Assembly (NCBI RefSeq): GCF_046736045.1
Contig: NZ_CP177134.1
Span: forward strand, 1,922,001 to 1,986,000
Reading direction: 5' to 3'
From: Leptospira_A sp046736045
Lineage (GTDB): Bacteria; Spirochaetota; Leptospiria; Leptospirales; Leptospiraceae
Length of the DNA stretch: 64,000 nt
The position numbers and the translations under genes are program-made. Below, piece after piece: positions 53,741 through 62,157 of the stretch. The notes under the pieces are model-generated. The model was not told the origin of the DNA and did no database searches. It saw only the letters and a program-made list of their open reading frames with translations. Each line of letters begins with the position of its first letter. Within the stretch, counting starts at the first letter, position 1.

Positions 53741-54625
53741 CTACTTTCCCGATCCGGTTTCCGGTTTTCGGAACTGATAAAAACATGCAATGTAACAAAC
53801 TGTAAAAACAAAAACCCCGTTCAAAGTATGAAATCCCGTGAGAAGTTTCGGAAGTTGATAGATGACGTTGAGTGCTCCGACTAATATCTGCAAGATGATC
53901 AAATAGGAAGCGGTTTTTAAATAAAACTTCACCTTTTTGTCTTCCAGGCTAAGTATGGAGTAGGCGGTTGCTCCCAGAATCAGCATGGCAGTTATGTATC
54001 CGAAGAGTCTGTGTTCCATTTGGAGTTTGATGGTTCCCTGCATCTTCGGCATCCATTCCCCGAAACACTTGGGAAAATCGGGACAGGCAAGTCCTGCATA
54101 ATGAGAACTTACTTTTCCGCCCAGGAACAATTGGAATAGAACAAAAACAAGAATGAGTACAAATAGAAACTTGGCTTTCGGTTTTGCATAAAAAACGGAC
54201 TTACCTTCTTCTCCCGCCTGGAGTGCAATCGTAAGACAGGTTGTCAGAAGAAGTACGGCATTGATCAGGTGAAGATTAACCGTTGTTGGGTGAAGCAGCT
54301 TGGTTACCGTCAAGGCACCTAAAGTAACTTGTGAAATGAGAAAAATAAGGGATAATACCGCAGGTATTGCATAATTTCTTCTATGTTCTTTGTTTTTGAG
54401 AACGAATATCAATGCGGCACCAATCAGTAAGCCTAAAATCCCCGAATAATACCTATGTCCTACTTCCATAAAGATATGAAAGGTCCATGTAGGTACAAAT
54501 TCTCCATTGCATAAAGGCCAATCAGGGCAAGCAAGTCCTGAATCCGTGGCACGTACAAGAGGCCCATAGATCATATTGAAGAGAATTAAGACGGAAAGGG
54601 TGGTGTATATTTTTTGTATTTTCAT
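53741..54625 (-). CDS. ctaA: Haem A synthase
   Basis: A 294-residue eight-helix COX15/CtaA protein that oxidises haem O to haem A. Two pseudo-symmetric halves are visible, each with a Cys pair (DSGLACPDWPLCNGE near residue 30 and YAGLACPDFPKCFGE near 175) and haem His (EVGHRYYSG, MEHRLFGY, HLINAVL, FHTLNGVF). It is co-transcribed with ctaB and divergent from the cox operon, about 125 bp apart. Confidence 0.94.
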   Translation of the reverse strand: MKIQKIYTTLSVLILFNMIYGPLVRATDSGLACPDWPLCNGEFVPTWTFHIFMEVGHRYYSGILGLLIGAALIFVLKNKEHRRNYAIPAVLSLIFLISQVTLGALTVTKLLHPTTVNLHLINAVLLLTTCLTIALQAGEEGKSVFYAKPKAKFLFVLILVFVLFQLFLGGKVSSHYAGLACPDFPKCFGEWMPKMQGTIKLQMEHRLFGYITAMLILGATAYSILSLEDKKVKFYLKTASYLIILQILVGALNVIYQLPKLLTGFHTLNGVFVFTVCYIACFYQFRKPETGSGK

Positions 54626-54701
54626 CTTCAGTCTGTTTCCTCCAGGTTCGGAGACTGGATTGTCAGGAAAATAAATTTAATCAAAGTAAATCTAAAAATT
54701 G

Positions 54702-54731
54702 TTGGAGATTTAAACCGATTTCATTTATAGT
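54702..54731 (+). promoter_or_regulatory. Possible promoter of the sco-cox operon
   Basis: TTGGAG (54702-54707) and TATAGT (54726-54731) with an 18-base spacer, about 20 bases before the first small gene. A guess from sigma-70-like hexamers. Confidence 0.35.
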
Positions 54732-54751
54732 CTTAGACAGGAACTATTTAT

Positions 54752-54904
54752 ATGAACAACCAAGACCTCTATAATAGAAGTGGATACTTAACTTTTCTTG
54801 CAACTCTCGTTTTTAACCTTGTTTTCTTTGTCTATATCGCCTTCGTTCACCCAGGTACTCCTGATAACCCCGGACACGGGACACCCACTAGCCATTCCAA
54901 ATAA
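54752..54904 (+). CDS. 50-residue membrane protein leading the cox operon
   Basis: A very short gene that I translated by hand. Residues 1-12 are polar (MNNQDLYNRSGY), 13-33 form one membrane helix (LTFLATLVFNLVFFVYIAFV) and the tail is rich in Pro, Gly, His and Thr (HPGTPDNPGHGTPTSHSK). An AGGA sequence lies 8 bases upstream. It is directly before sco in the same direction and would be co-transcribed with the oxidase. A small accessory subunit, in the manner of CcoQ or CtaF-like peptides, is a reasonable guess; a tail with two His could bind copper. Confidence 0.68.
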   Translation: MNNQDLYNRSGYLTFLATLVFNLVFFVYIAFVHPGTPDNPGHGTPTSHSK

Positions 54905-54928
54905 CACTAGAATTCATCCAAAATACTC

Positions 54929-55774
54929 GTGTTATTTTCCAAATACGCATTTTATCTTTTCACTTTTGTTTGGGTTTTACCCACAGTTTTATGGGGGTAT
55001 GACCCTCATTCGAACCTGACAAAAGAGAATAAACTTCCCAAAGAGCTTTCGCAAATCGGGATTTCCGATGTCACAGGAAAACAAATCGATCTTCACATCC
55101 CTTTTAAAAATGAAGAAGGGAAAGAAGTTTTTTTGTCTGACTATTTTAAGAAGGGCAAACCTGTTCTTTTCTCTCCCGTTTATTTCAAATGTCCTACACT
55201 TTGTAACCACCATATGAATGGAGTCATGAAGGGTTTGAAAAATCTGGATTGGACTGCGGGAAAAGAGTTTCAGTACGTTGCAGTCTCGATTGACCCCAGA
55301 GAAACGGAAGAGATTTCCGCTCCTAAAAAGCGCGCGTATGTTCAGGAATATGACCGTCCCGGAGTCGAGACAGGCTTTCATCTGTTAACTGGCAGTAGTG
55401 AATCTATTGCCGCACTAACGAAACAATTAGATTTTCGCTACACTTGGGATGAAACAGCCAAACAGTTCATTCATGCAAGCGGAGTATATGTATTTACCCC
55501 GGAGGGAAAAGTTTCTCGTATCTTCCAAGGCATTCAGCTTTCGGAAAGAGACTTGAAGCTTGCCTTTCTTGAGGCAGCTGATGGTAAGATTGGGAGTTTT
55601 GCAGACAAGTTTGCTTTATTTTGCTTTCAATTTGACCCATACAAAAATAAATATACGATATACGCTTACAGGATAATGCAAATGGGCGGGGGTGTTACAC
55701 TCCTGATCTTGGGCTCGTTTTTATTCATAAACTGGCGAAAAACAAAAAATAATCACCGTCAAGGAGTTATGTAA
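54929..55774 (+). CDS. SCO1/SenC copper chaperone
   Basis: A 281-residue thioredoxin-fold protein with an N-terminal signal anchor and a C-terminal membrane helix (GGGVTLLILGSFLFINW). The copper site is in YFKCPTLCNHHMNGV (CxxxC) with His in FIHASGVYVFTPEG. It delivers copper to the CuA site of CoxB, encoded immediately downstream (start at the base after this stop). The start is GTG 54929. Confidence 0.93.
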   Translation: MLFSKYAFYLFTFVWVLPTVLWGYDPHSNLTKENKLPKELSQIGISDVTGKQIDLHIPFKNEEGKEVFLSDYFKKGKPVLFSPVYFKCPTLCNHHMNGVMKGLKNLDWTAGKEFQYVAVSIDPRETEEISAPKKRAYVQEYDRPGVETGFHLLTGSSESIAALTKQLDFRYTWDETAKQFIHASGVYVFTPEGKVSRIFQGIQLSERDLKLAFLEAADGKIGSFADKFALFCFQFDPYKNKYTIYAYRIMQMGGGVTLLILGSFLFINWRKTKNNHRQGVM

Positions 55775-56740
55775 ATGTCTTGGTTTACCGCCTTCCCAGC
55801 GACCTCGTCGTTCATGCCAATTCAGGCTACAGAACTCGCAAAAGAAGTAGATCTTCTTTACGCGTTTCTGCTCGTTTCGAGTCTCGTTTCTTTTGTGATC
55901 CTGGTGGGAGGAATGACTTGGTTCCTCATCAGGTTCAAACGCACCTCTGTCGACCAAAAGTCTGCCTACATTACTCACAATAATTTTGCAGAATTTTTAT
56001 GGTCTTTTATCCCCCTCGTCATCATGGTCGGGATTTTCTACTGGGGTATGGTTATCTTCGAGAAACTTCGTACTCCTCCGGAAAATATCTCTACCGAGAT
56101 CCACGTAACAGCGGAACAGTGGGCATGGACTTACCGTTATGCCAACGGCAAAGAGTTTTACAGCTCTGCTAATGATCCTTTGAGAGTTCCTGCGGGAAAA
56201 TCCACAAAGATCATCCTTACTTCCAAAGATGTCATTCATAGTTTCTTTGTTCCTGCCTTCCGCGTAAAACAAGATGCGGTTCCGGGCAAATACACCCAAG
56301 TGTGGTTTGAGCCTAAAGAACCGGGCAAATACGTTGTATTCTGTACTGAATATTGCGGAACCAAACACTCCGGGATGCTCATCACCATCGAAGCACTTCC
56401 TGCGGATGAGTTTGCAGCTTGGTTCCATGCTGAGAAAAAAGGCGCGGACACTCCGGCTGACAAAGGTAAAACTTTATTCGCACAAAAGGCCTGCGCTAGT
56501 TGCCACTCATTGGACGGAAGCAGAATTGTAGGCCCATCCATGAAAGGTCTTTTCGGAAGCGCGAGAAAGTTTGCCGACGGATCGAATGCGAAAGCTGACG
56601 AGACTTACCTTCGTGAGTCCATCCTTGTATCTACCGCGAAAATCGTAGAGGGTTATGCTCCTGCCATGCCGGTGTTCCAAGGGCAACTTTCCGACGAAGA
56701 CGTCGAAAATTTAATCGAATACATCAAAACTATCAAATAA
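55775..56740 (+). CDS. coxB: Cytochrome c oxidase subunit II with fused cytochrome c
   Basis: A 321-residue subunit II: two membrane helices (about 28-50 and 70-92), a CuA domain (VIHSFFVPAFRVKQDAVPG, then FCTEYCGTKHSGM with both Cys, His and Met ligands) and a C-terminal cytochrome c domain (KACASCHSLDGSRIVGP, Met in YAPAMPVFQG). The fusion makes this a caa3-like oxidase that can receive electrons directly from a soluble cytochrome. No typical lipobox is seen at the N-terminus. Confidence 0.95.
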   Translation: MSWFTAFPATSSFMPIQATELAKEVDLLYAFLLVSSLVSFVILVGGMTWFLIRFKRTSVDQKSAYITHNNFAEFLWSFIPLVIMVGIFYWGMVIFEKLRTPPENISTEIHVTAEQWAWTYRYANGKEFYSSANDPLRVPAGKSTKIILTSKDVIHSFFVPAFRVKQDAVPGKYTQVWFEPKEPGKYVVFCTEYCGTKHSGMLITIEALPADEFAAWFHAEKKGADTPADKGKTLFAQKACASCHSLDGSRIVGPSMKGLFGSARKFADGSNAKADETYLRESILVSTAKIVEGYAPAMPVFQGQLSDEDVENLIEYIKTIK

Positions 56741-56750
56741 GGAGACGGGT

Positions 56751-58367
56751 ATGAGTTCAGCGCACACTAACACAGCACATGATCACGCAACTGATCATCA
56801 TTATCTGAACCATGGATCAGGGATCTGGTCTTGGCTCACTACATTAGACCATAAACGCATTGGTTTGATGTACTTCGCAACTATCATTATCACTTTTGCA
56901 TTGGGTGGTTTTTTCGCTTTGGGCATTCGTTTGCACCTGGCAAAATTCGGCGGAACTCCTCTTTTGGATCCGGATACTTATAACAAGTTCATGACCTTCC
57001 ATGGTGCCATTATGGTATTTATGGTGATCATTCCGGGGATTCCCGCCTTCCTGGGCAACTTCGTTCTTCCCATCCAATTGGGTGCAAAAGACGTTGCATT
57101 CCCTAGATTGAATCTTGCTTCCTATTATATCTTCATTGCAGGCGCCATCCTTGCTGCGACTTCAATGATCTATAATCAAGTGGATACAGGTTGGACGTTT
57201 TACACCCCTTACTCCACAGCGAAAACATCCAACGGTGTGATCTTTCTTGTGATGGGTGCTTTTACGATGGGATTTTCTTCCATCCTGACCGGACTCAACT
57301 TTATTGTAACTACCCACAAGCTGCGCGCTCCCGGTATGACAATGGATCGGATTCCTTTGATGGTTTGGGCGCTTTACTCAACTTCGATCATTCAAATTTT
57401 AGCAACACCGATCCTTGCGATCACTCTCCTTCTGATTGCTGCTGAAAAAACAATGGGTATCGGTATCTTTGATCCGGACTTGGGCGGAGATCCTGTTCTC
57501 TTCCAACATTTTTTCTGGTTCTACTCTCACCCTGCGGTTTATATCATGATCCTTCCGGCGATGGGTATCATTTCCGAATTGGTAACTGCTTTCTCCAAAA
57601 AGACGATTTTCGGATACCGTGCGATTGCTTATTCTTCGGTTGCGATTGCGGCAGTGTCCTTTTTGGTTTGGGGACATCATATGTTTGTTTCCGGTCAATC
57701 CACTTTGGCTGGTATCATATTCTCCATCATCACTATGTTCGTCGGGGTTCCTACCGCGATCAAACTTTTCAACTGGCTTTCCACGATGTATCGCGGAACG
57801 ATTAGTTTCGAAGCACCGATGCTTTATGCAATCGGATTTATGTTCTTATTCACGATCGGTGGTTTGACGGGAGTTTTCCTTGCTTCTACCGGTATGGATG
57901 TTCACTTTCATGACACTTACTTTGTAGTAGCTCACTTCCACTATGTAATGGTGGGGGGAACTTTGATGGCACTCGTGGGGGGAATCCTCTACTGGTTTCC
58001 AAAAATGTTTGGAAAGATGACTTCCGATTTGGGGGGACGAATCTCCTGGGTTCTGATCTTTACCGGATTCAACGTAACATTCTTCCCTCAATTCGTATTG
58101 GGTGCAATGGGAATGCCGAGACGTTATTTTGACTATCTTCCTGAATACACAAACCTAAACCAAATTTCAACAATCGGATCTTGGTTGATCGGAGCGGGAT
58201 TCTTGGTAGTTCTCATCACTTTGATCCACGGTCTTTTGAAAGGACCAAAGGCGGGGAACAATCCTTGGGGAGCAAAAACTCTCGAATGGCAAACTTCTTC
58301 TCCTCCTCCACACGAAAATTTTATTGAAACACCAACAGTAACTGCAGGGCCATATGACTTCCGTTAG
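56751..58367 (+). CDS. coxA: Cytochrome c oxidase subunit I, A2-type
   Basis: A 538-residue haem-copper oxidase catalytic subunit with 12 helices. Haem a ligand in KFMTFHGAIM; CuB His in FWFYSHPAVYIMILP and VWGHHMFVSGQS; haem a3 and a ligands in HDTYFVVAHFHYVMVGG. The segment YSHPAVY lacks the Glu of the common GHPEVY; the YSHP form is the published hallmark of A2-type oxidases. A good AAGGAG ribosome-binding sequence precedes ATG 56751. It overlaps coxC by 14 bases. Confidence 0.96.
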   Translation: MSSAHTNTAHDHATDHHYLNHGSGIWSWLTTLDHKRIGLMYFATIIITFALGGFFALGIRLHLAKFGGTPLLDPDTYNKFMTFHGAIMVFMVIIPGIPAFLGNFVLPIQLGAKDVAFPRLNLASYYIFIAGAILAATSMIYNQVDTGWTFYTPYSTAKTSNGVIFLVMGAFTMGFSSILTGLNFIVTTHKLRAPGMTMDRIPLMVWALYSTSIIQILATPILAITLLLIAAEKTMGIGIFDPDLGGDPVLFQHFFWFYSHPAVYIMILPAMGIISELVTAFSKKTIFGYRAIAYSSVAIAAVSFLVWGHHMFVSGQSTLAGIIFSIITMFVGVPTAIKLFNWLSTMYRGTISFEAPMLYAIGFMFLFTIGGLTGVFLASTGMDVHFHDTYFVVAHFHYVMVGGTLMALVGGILYWFPKMFGKMTSDLGGRISWVLIFTGFNVTFFPQFVLGAMGMPRRYFDYLPEYTNLNQISTIGSWLIGAGFLVVLITLIHGLLKGPKAGNNPWGAKTLEWQTSSPPPHENFIETPTVTAGPYDFR

Positions 58368-59127
58368 TTCAACAAGTGAATTCCACCATCAGCACCACTT
58401 CAAGAGTGCTGAGCACCAATACGCTTCTTCCAAACAAGGTATTTGGTTGTTCCTATGCACAGAGATTCTTATGTTCGGTGGTCTATTCGTAGGCTACCTG
58501 ATCTATCATTCTCTTTACCCGGCTGTTTTTAAAAACGGCTCGGAAACCCTTAATTGGAAAATGGGTGCGGTGAACACGATCGTACTGCTTGTCAGCTCCT
58601 TCACCATGGCGGCTGCGATCAATTATGTGCAACGCGGTTTGCATAAAATTGCATCGATCATGTTGATCCTTACAATTGCATGTGCAGCAGCATTCATGGT
58701 AATCAAATACTTTGAATACACTCACAAGTTTCATGTAGGAACCGTTCCTGGAAAATTTTCACTGGTTGATCCTACTTGCGGTTCCGGTGGAAAGCGAACA
58801 GAATGTGAAACGAAGATAGGCGCTCTTCTCAAATCGGAAGAACTTCGTCATGCGAATCATGTTGATGCAGAAGAAGCAGCTCGTCTGCAAACTGTGATCT
58901 CTCGTCCGAAATGGGAAATGTTCTACGGGTTTTACTTTATCATGACCGGTTTGCACGGGGTTCACGTTGTAGCCGGTGCTTGTATGATTTTCTGGATATT
59001 GATCAAAACTCTCCGTAGAAAAGTGGGCCCTGAATACTATACTCCGGTAGAAGGCGTTGGTCTTTTCTGGCACGTTGTGGATTTGGTATGGATTTACCTT
59101 TTCCCATTACTTTACTTAGTCGGATAA
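58354..59127 (+). CDS. coxC: Cytochrome c oxidase subunit III
   Basis: A 257-residue subunit III with the expected helices (WLFLCTEILMFGGLFVGYLIYH, LHGVHVVAGACMIFWILI and a final VVDLVWIYLFPLLYLVG; key residues cited only). Between helices 4 and 5 there is an unusual hydrophilic insert of about 55 residues with two Cys (DPTCGSGGKRTECETK). The start lies inside coxA (14-base overlap), so translation is coupled. Confidence 0.93.
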   Translation: MTSVSSTSEFHHQHHFKSAEHQYASSKQGIWLFLCTEILMFGGLFVGYLIYHSLYPAVFKNGSETLNWKMGAVNTIVLLVSSFTMAAAINYVQRGLHKIASIMLILTIACAAAFMVIKYFEYTHKFHVGTVPGKFSLVDPTCGSGGKRTECETKIGALLKSEELRHANHVDAEEAARLQTVISRPKWEMFYGFYFIMTGLHGVHVVAGACMIFWILIKTLRRKVGPEYYTPVEGVGLFWHVVDLVWIYLFPLLYLVG

Positions 59128-59140
59128 AGGACGAAACAGA

Positions 59141-59734
59141 ATGGAATACGTAATTAATTATAGTCTATGGTTCATCGCTTTTGCTGCGGTGGCGACTCCT
59201 GTTTTAGGATTCGGAATATTTGCACCTGTGATTGCAAAGACAACGGTTGTTGCTTTCATTGTGAACTGGTCTTCCCAATTTTTACAAACGGATCGGGTTA
59301 CAAAATTTAAAGAAGAAAACAAAGACAATAAACTTTTGAAATTTGTAACCGGAGAAGAAGCGCATCAAGAAGATCATGCTTCTGCTTCTATGTGGGTCGA
59401 AGATGGAGATGGCGGTGAAGAAGAAGAGCATGACCATCATGTGATTCCGATCAAAACTTATATTTATGTTTTACTCGGTTTATTCTTGGGAACATTCATC
59501 ACTGTTTGGGTGGCTCAATATGACTTGGGCAAATTGAATATGATCGTAGCGATGGGTGTGGCAACTTGCAAAGCATTCTTTGTATTGGCTTATTTCATGC
59601 ACTTAAAGTATGATAATATGCTCAACCGTGTGATCTTTCTTTCCGCATTTGCATTTTTGGCACTTCTCTTTGCATTCACTGCAGGGGATATCGCTTCCAG
59701 ATTGCTTCCGGTATTGGGCTTCGACGTAAAATAA
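59141..59734 (+). CDS. coxD: Cytochrome oxidase subunit IV-like protein
   Basis: A 197-residue protein closing the operon. One N-terminal hydrophobic segment, an acidic His-rich loop (EDHASASMWVEDGDGGEEEE with HDHH following) and three C-terminal helices resembling the prokaryotic subunit IV/CyoD family (VATCKAFFVLAYFMHLKYD is the family signature). A strong terminator follows 33 bases later. The His/Asp/Glu loop might bind metal. Confidence 0.82.
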   Translation: MEYVINYSLWFIAFAAVATPVLGFGIFAPVIAKTTVVAFIVNWSSQFLQTDRVTKFKEENKDNKLLKFVTGEEAHQEDHASASMWVEDGDGGEEEEHDHHVIPIKTYIYVLLGLFLGTFITVWVAQYDLGKLNMIVAMGVATCKAFFVLAYFMHLKYDNMLNRVIFLSAFAFLALLFAFTAGDIASRLLPVLGFDVK

Positions 59735-59766
59735 ATTCGTTCGAAACCGATTATCTTTCGTAAAGG

Positions 59767-59793
59767 AAACCCCGTTTTTTGCGGGGTTTTTTT
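59767..59793 (+). terminator. Rho-independent terminator of the cox operon
   Basis: AAACCCCG / CGGGGTTT stem with a T-rich loop and a T run after it. It ends the rightward cox transcript and may also stop the leftward methyltransferase transcript. Confidence 0.9.
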
Positions 59794-59818
59794 ATGGGAA
59801 AAACAGCCTTTTGTTTTT

Positions 59819-60466
59819 CTATGTGGAAAATCGAATCACTCGTCCTTGTCTTTCATAGGAACGGAACTGAAAAGATTCCGATATGAATTGTAAAGCTTTC
59901 TCGTGATAAAAAAATACATGAGTCGGATCTCTTCTATAATGCCAATTGGAAAAGTTTATGGATTCGGAATAAACTTCTGTCATACAAATGAGTTTGCCTT
60001 CGGGTTTTAAAAGACTTCGTAACAATCCGAATTCTTTTTTCGGGTTTTGAAAATGTTCCATCACTTCCGTGCAAATGATAAAATCATATTGAGTTTGCAA
60101 CACTTCCGGTTGGTTCCAAAAGAACGGATCATAAACTGCGATAGAATATCCTTTCTTTTTCAAATGATGAGAGATGGCGGGTCCGGGTCCTGCCCCGAAA
60201 TCAAGACCCGATGCGGTTTTTTTGAAATTTTTTTCAACCAAATCAATTGCGGGTTTCAGAAAGTCCAAATATTTCGGATCATTTATATCATTATCATGCA
60301 AAAGATATCTTTCTTTTTCGGCTTCCTTTGTTATGTGGCAACCGGCATCCAAATAAACGGATAAACAAAATCCGCATTGAAAATAGTTTCCTATTTTTTC
60401 ATCTTTCCAAAAGAATACGCTGCCGGAATCGCAAAGCGGGCAGACATCATTTGATTTTGTGTCCAC
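59819..60466 (-). CDS. Class I SAM-dependent methyltransferase with N-terminal zinc-finger-like motif
   Basis: A 215-residue methyltransferase. The first 30 residues carry two Cys pairs (CPLCDSG and CGFC) that could bind zinc; the SAM site is GLDFGAGPGPAISHHLKKKG with AVYDPFF (acidic end of strand 2) and IICTEVMEHF. The substrate is unknown. The start is GTG 60466, overlapping the upstream transhydrogenase gene by 20 bases. Confidence 0.82.
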   Translation of the reverse strand: MDTKSNDVCPLCDSGSVFFWKDEKIGNYFQCGFCLSVYLDAGCHITKEAEKERYLLHDNDINDPKYLDFLKPAIDLVEKNFKKTASGLDFGAGPGPAISHHLKKKGYSIAVYDPFFWNQPEVLQTQYDFIICTEVMEHFQNPKKEFGLLRSLLKPEGKLICMTEVYSESINFSNWHYRRDPTHVFFYHEKALQFISESFQFRSYERQGRVIRFST

Positions 60467-61850
60467 TTAGATTTCCCAACCCATCATAAGCTGCGTATTT
60501 GTATAGATCATGCAAAGTAGGGAAGTTAAAGGCAATAGAGATAACATCGTTTAATGTTTTTTTTGATTCTACCAAACTCAATCCAAAATTAATCAGTTCC
60601 GTGGCTTGGATTCCAATGATATGAACACCTAAAATGATTTGAGTTTGTTTTTCAAAAACTAATTTCAAAAAACCGTCTTGTGCTCCCAAGATTTTCCCTC
60701 TTGGCATATCCGCATAATAGGCTTTCCCGGTCAGATGAGAAATATTTTTTTCTTTTGCTTCCCTTTCGGAAAGTCCTACCATAGAAACTTCAGGGATGGT
60801 ATAGATTCCATACGGGAAAATTCGTGCCAGTTTATCGAAGCCATCCGTTGCAAACATATGTGTCACTGCAATTCTTCCTTGATCCATACTCGTACTGGCG
60901 AGGGCAGGAAAACCGATAACATCGCCGACAGCGTAAATGTTGTCCATATTGGTTTGGTAATGTTCGTTTACTTCTACCGCTTCCCTTTTTCCTACAGTAA
61001 CACCTAACTCTTCTAATTTGAGTCCGGCGGTTCTTCCGCTTCTTCCTGCTGCAAATAGAAACATATCCACTTTTAATTTTTCACCGGATGTTAATACGAT
61101 TTCAAAATCATCTTCCCCTTTCTGGGGAGAGTTGATTTTGTCGAGTCCTGAATTAAAAATCACCTGGATTCCGTCTTTACGCATTTGTTCCACAAGGCTT
61201 GCGGAAAGTTCGCTATCCAAAAAAGGTAAAATTTCATCTCTTGTGTCTACCAGGTAAACCGGTATTCCCATGGCACCAAAGATGGTTGTGTATTCGCAGC
61301 CAATCACACCAGCACCTAAAACACATAAGGATTTTGGAAATCGTTTGAGATTCAAAATAGTGTCCGAATCATGGATTCTTTCACCATCAAATGGTATGTT
61401 AGACGGACGAAAAGGATAGGAGCCAGTTGCGATCAGGATAAAGTCGCCCGACAGGATCGTTTCCCTGTCACTTGCAACCTTAACTGTGTTTGTATTTACA
61501 AACTCGGCTTTGCCGTAAAAAAGAGAAATTTTGTGCTTTTCTATATTTTTGGTAATTGCGTCTACTTCGGACCGCTTCACATAATCTCTGCGGTAGTAAA
61601 AATCTTCAATTGATGCATTTCGTCTGAGATCTTTATCAACTCCGAAAATTCCCTTATCGTTTTTGCCGGAAAGGAATATGGCTGTTTCTTTTAATGTCTT
61701 GGAAGGAAGTGTGCCTGTATGCACACCCGCACCACCGGGTGCCTCTGCCATTTCAATCAGGGCGACTTTTTTACCAAAGTAAGATGCCTTTGCGGCGGCT
61801 TTTTCCCCCGCAGGGCCAGCACCAATGATGATCAGGTCGAAGTGTAACAT
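60447..61850 (-). CDS. sthA: SthA-like soluble NAD(P) transhydrogenase
   Basis: About 467 residues, a flavoprotein of the pyridine-nucleotide-disulphide reductase superfamily. FAD motif IIGAGPAGEKAAAKA, NAD motif VLGAGVIGCEYTTIF and the dimerisation region LHDLYKYAAYDGL. Where disulphide reductases have CxxxxC the sequence reads GGAGVHTGTLPSKT, so it lacks both Cys. This is expected for SthA (UdhA), which shuttles hydride between NADH and NADPH. ATG 61850 has an AAGGA ribosome-binding sequence; the longer frame to 61883 is rejected. Confidence 0.86.
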   Translation of the reverse strand: MLHFDLIIIGAGPAGEKAAAKASYFGKKVALIEMAEAPGGAGVHTGTLPSKTLKETAIFLSGKNDKGIFGVDKDLRRNASIEDFYYRRDYVKRSEVDAITKNIEKHKISLFYGKAEFVNTNTVKVASDRETILSGDFILIATGSYPFRPSNIPFDGERIHDSDTILNLKRFPKSLCVLGAGVIGCEYTTIFGAMGIPVYLVDTRDEILPFLDSELSASLVEQMRKDGIQVIFNSGLDKINSPQKGEDDFEIVLTSGEKLKVDMFLFAAGRSGRTAGLKLEELGVTVGKREAVEVNEHYQTNMDNIYAVGDVIGFPALASTSMDQGRIAVTHMFATDGFDKLARIFPYGIYTIPEVSMVGLSEREAKEKNISHLTGKAYYADMPRGKILGAQDGFLKLVFEKQTQIILGVHIIGIQATELINFGLSLVESKKTLNDVISIAFNFPTLHDLYKYAAYDGLGNLSGHKIK

Positions 61851-62061
61851 AAGCTTCCTTACGAGAAGGGTGTGCAGTTTCATTTGAGATCCTGGGTAAC
61901 CCCGCCCGATTTGGGTGGGGAACTAGACCCGCCGCCCAATGAGTTCCTTCTATCACACCACCTTCTCTTTGTAAAGAGATACAGTGGCTCCCCGAAATTT
62001 TCTTCAAATAAGTTCGCCTTTTTGCCCGCAAAGGAAGGGATTGGGGCCATACCCAAGACAT

Positions 62062-62099
62062 AAAAAAGCCCGGGGAAAATGAATTTCCTCGGGCTTTTT
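62062..62099 (-). terminator. Bidirectional intrinsic terminator
   Basis: A long stem (positions 62063-62078 with 62084-62099, core gcccg/cgggc plus flanking A and T runs) downstream of the thiolase gene. Both strands end in a T run. Confidence 0.85.
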
Positions 62100-62106
62100 C
62101 GTTTTT

Positions 62107-62138
62107 ACCAAACACCAAACTATGGCTTGGTGTTTGGT
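62107..62138. repeat. Perfect 12-bp inverted repeat
   Basis: accaaacaccaa at 62107-62118 and ttggtgtttggt at 62127-62138 around an 8-base loop, immediately after the thiolase stop. No T run follows on either strand, so it may protect the mRNA end or be a protein site. Confidence 0.7.
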
Positions 62139-62157
62139 GCCGTATAAAAAGAGGGGA

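Larger units (their letters stand above)
61851..62157 (-). repeat. Repeat-like intergenic region with several hairpins
   Basis: This 307-base gap holds no convincing gene. Seen on the plus strand: ccccgccc/gggtgggg hairpin near 61901-61922, the near-palindrome tctcttt-gt-aaagaga at 61964-61979, a bidirectional terminator at 62062-62099 and a perfect 12-bp inverted repeat at 62107-62138. The GC-rich part (61897-61950) differs in composition from its surroundings and looks like a dispersed spirochaete intergenic repeat. An apparent 115-codon minus-strand frame spans it but is probably chance. Confidence 0.5.

Noticed and set aside
61771..62118. A 115-codon minus-strand frame over the gap upstream of sthA
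   Set aside because: It overlaps the sthA start, crosses hairpins and the bidirectional terminator and has no known motif; more likely chance reading of a repeat-like stretch.
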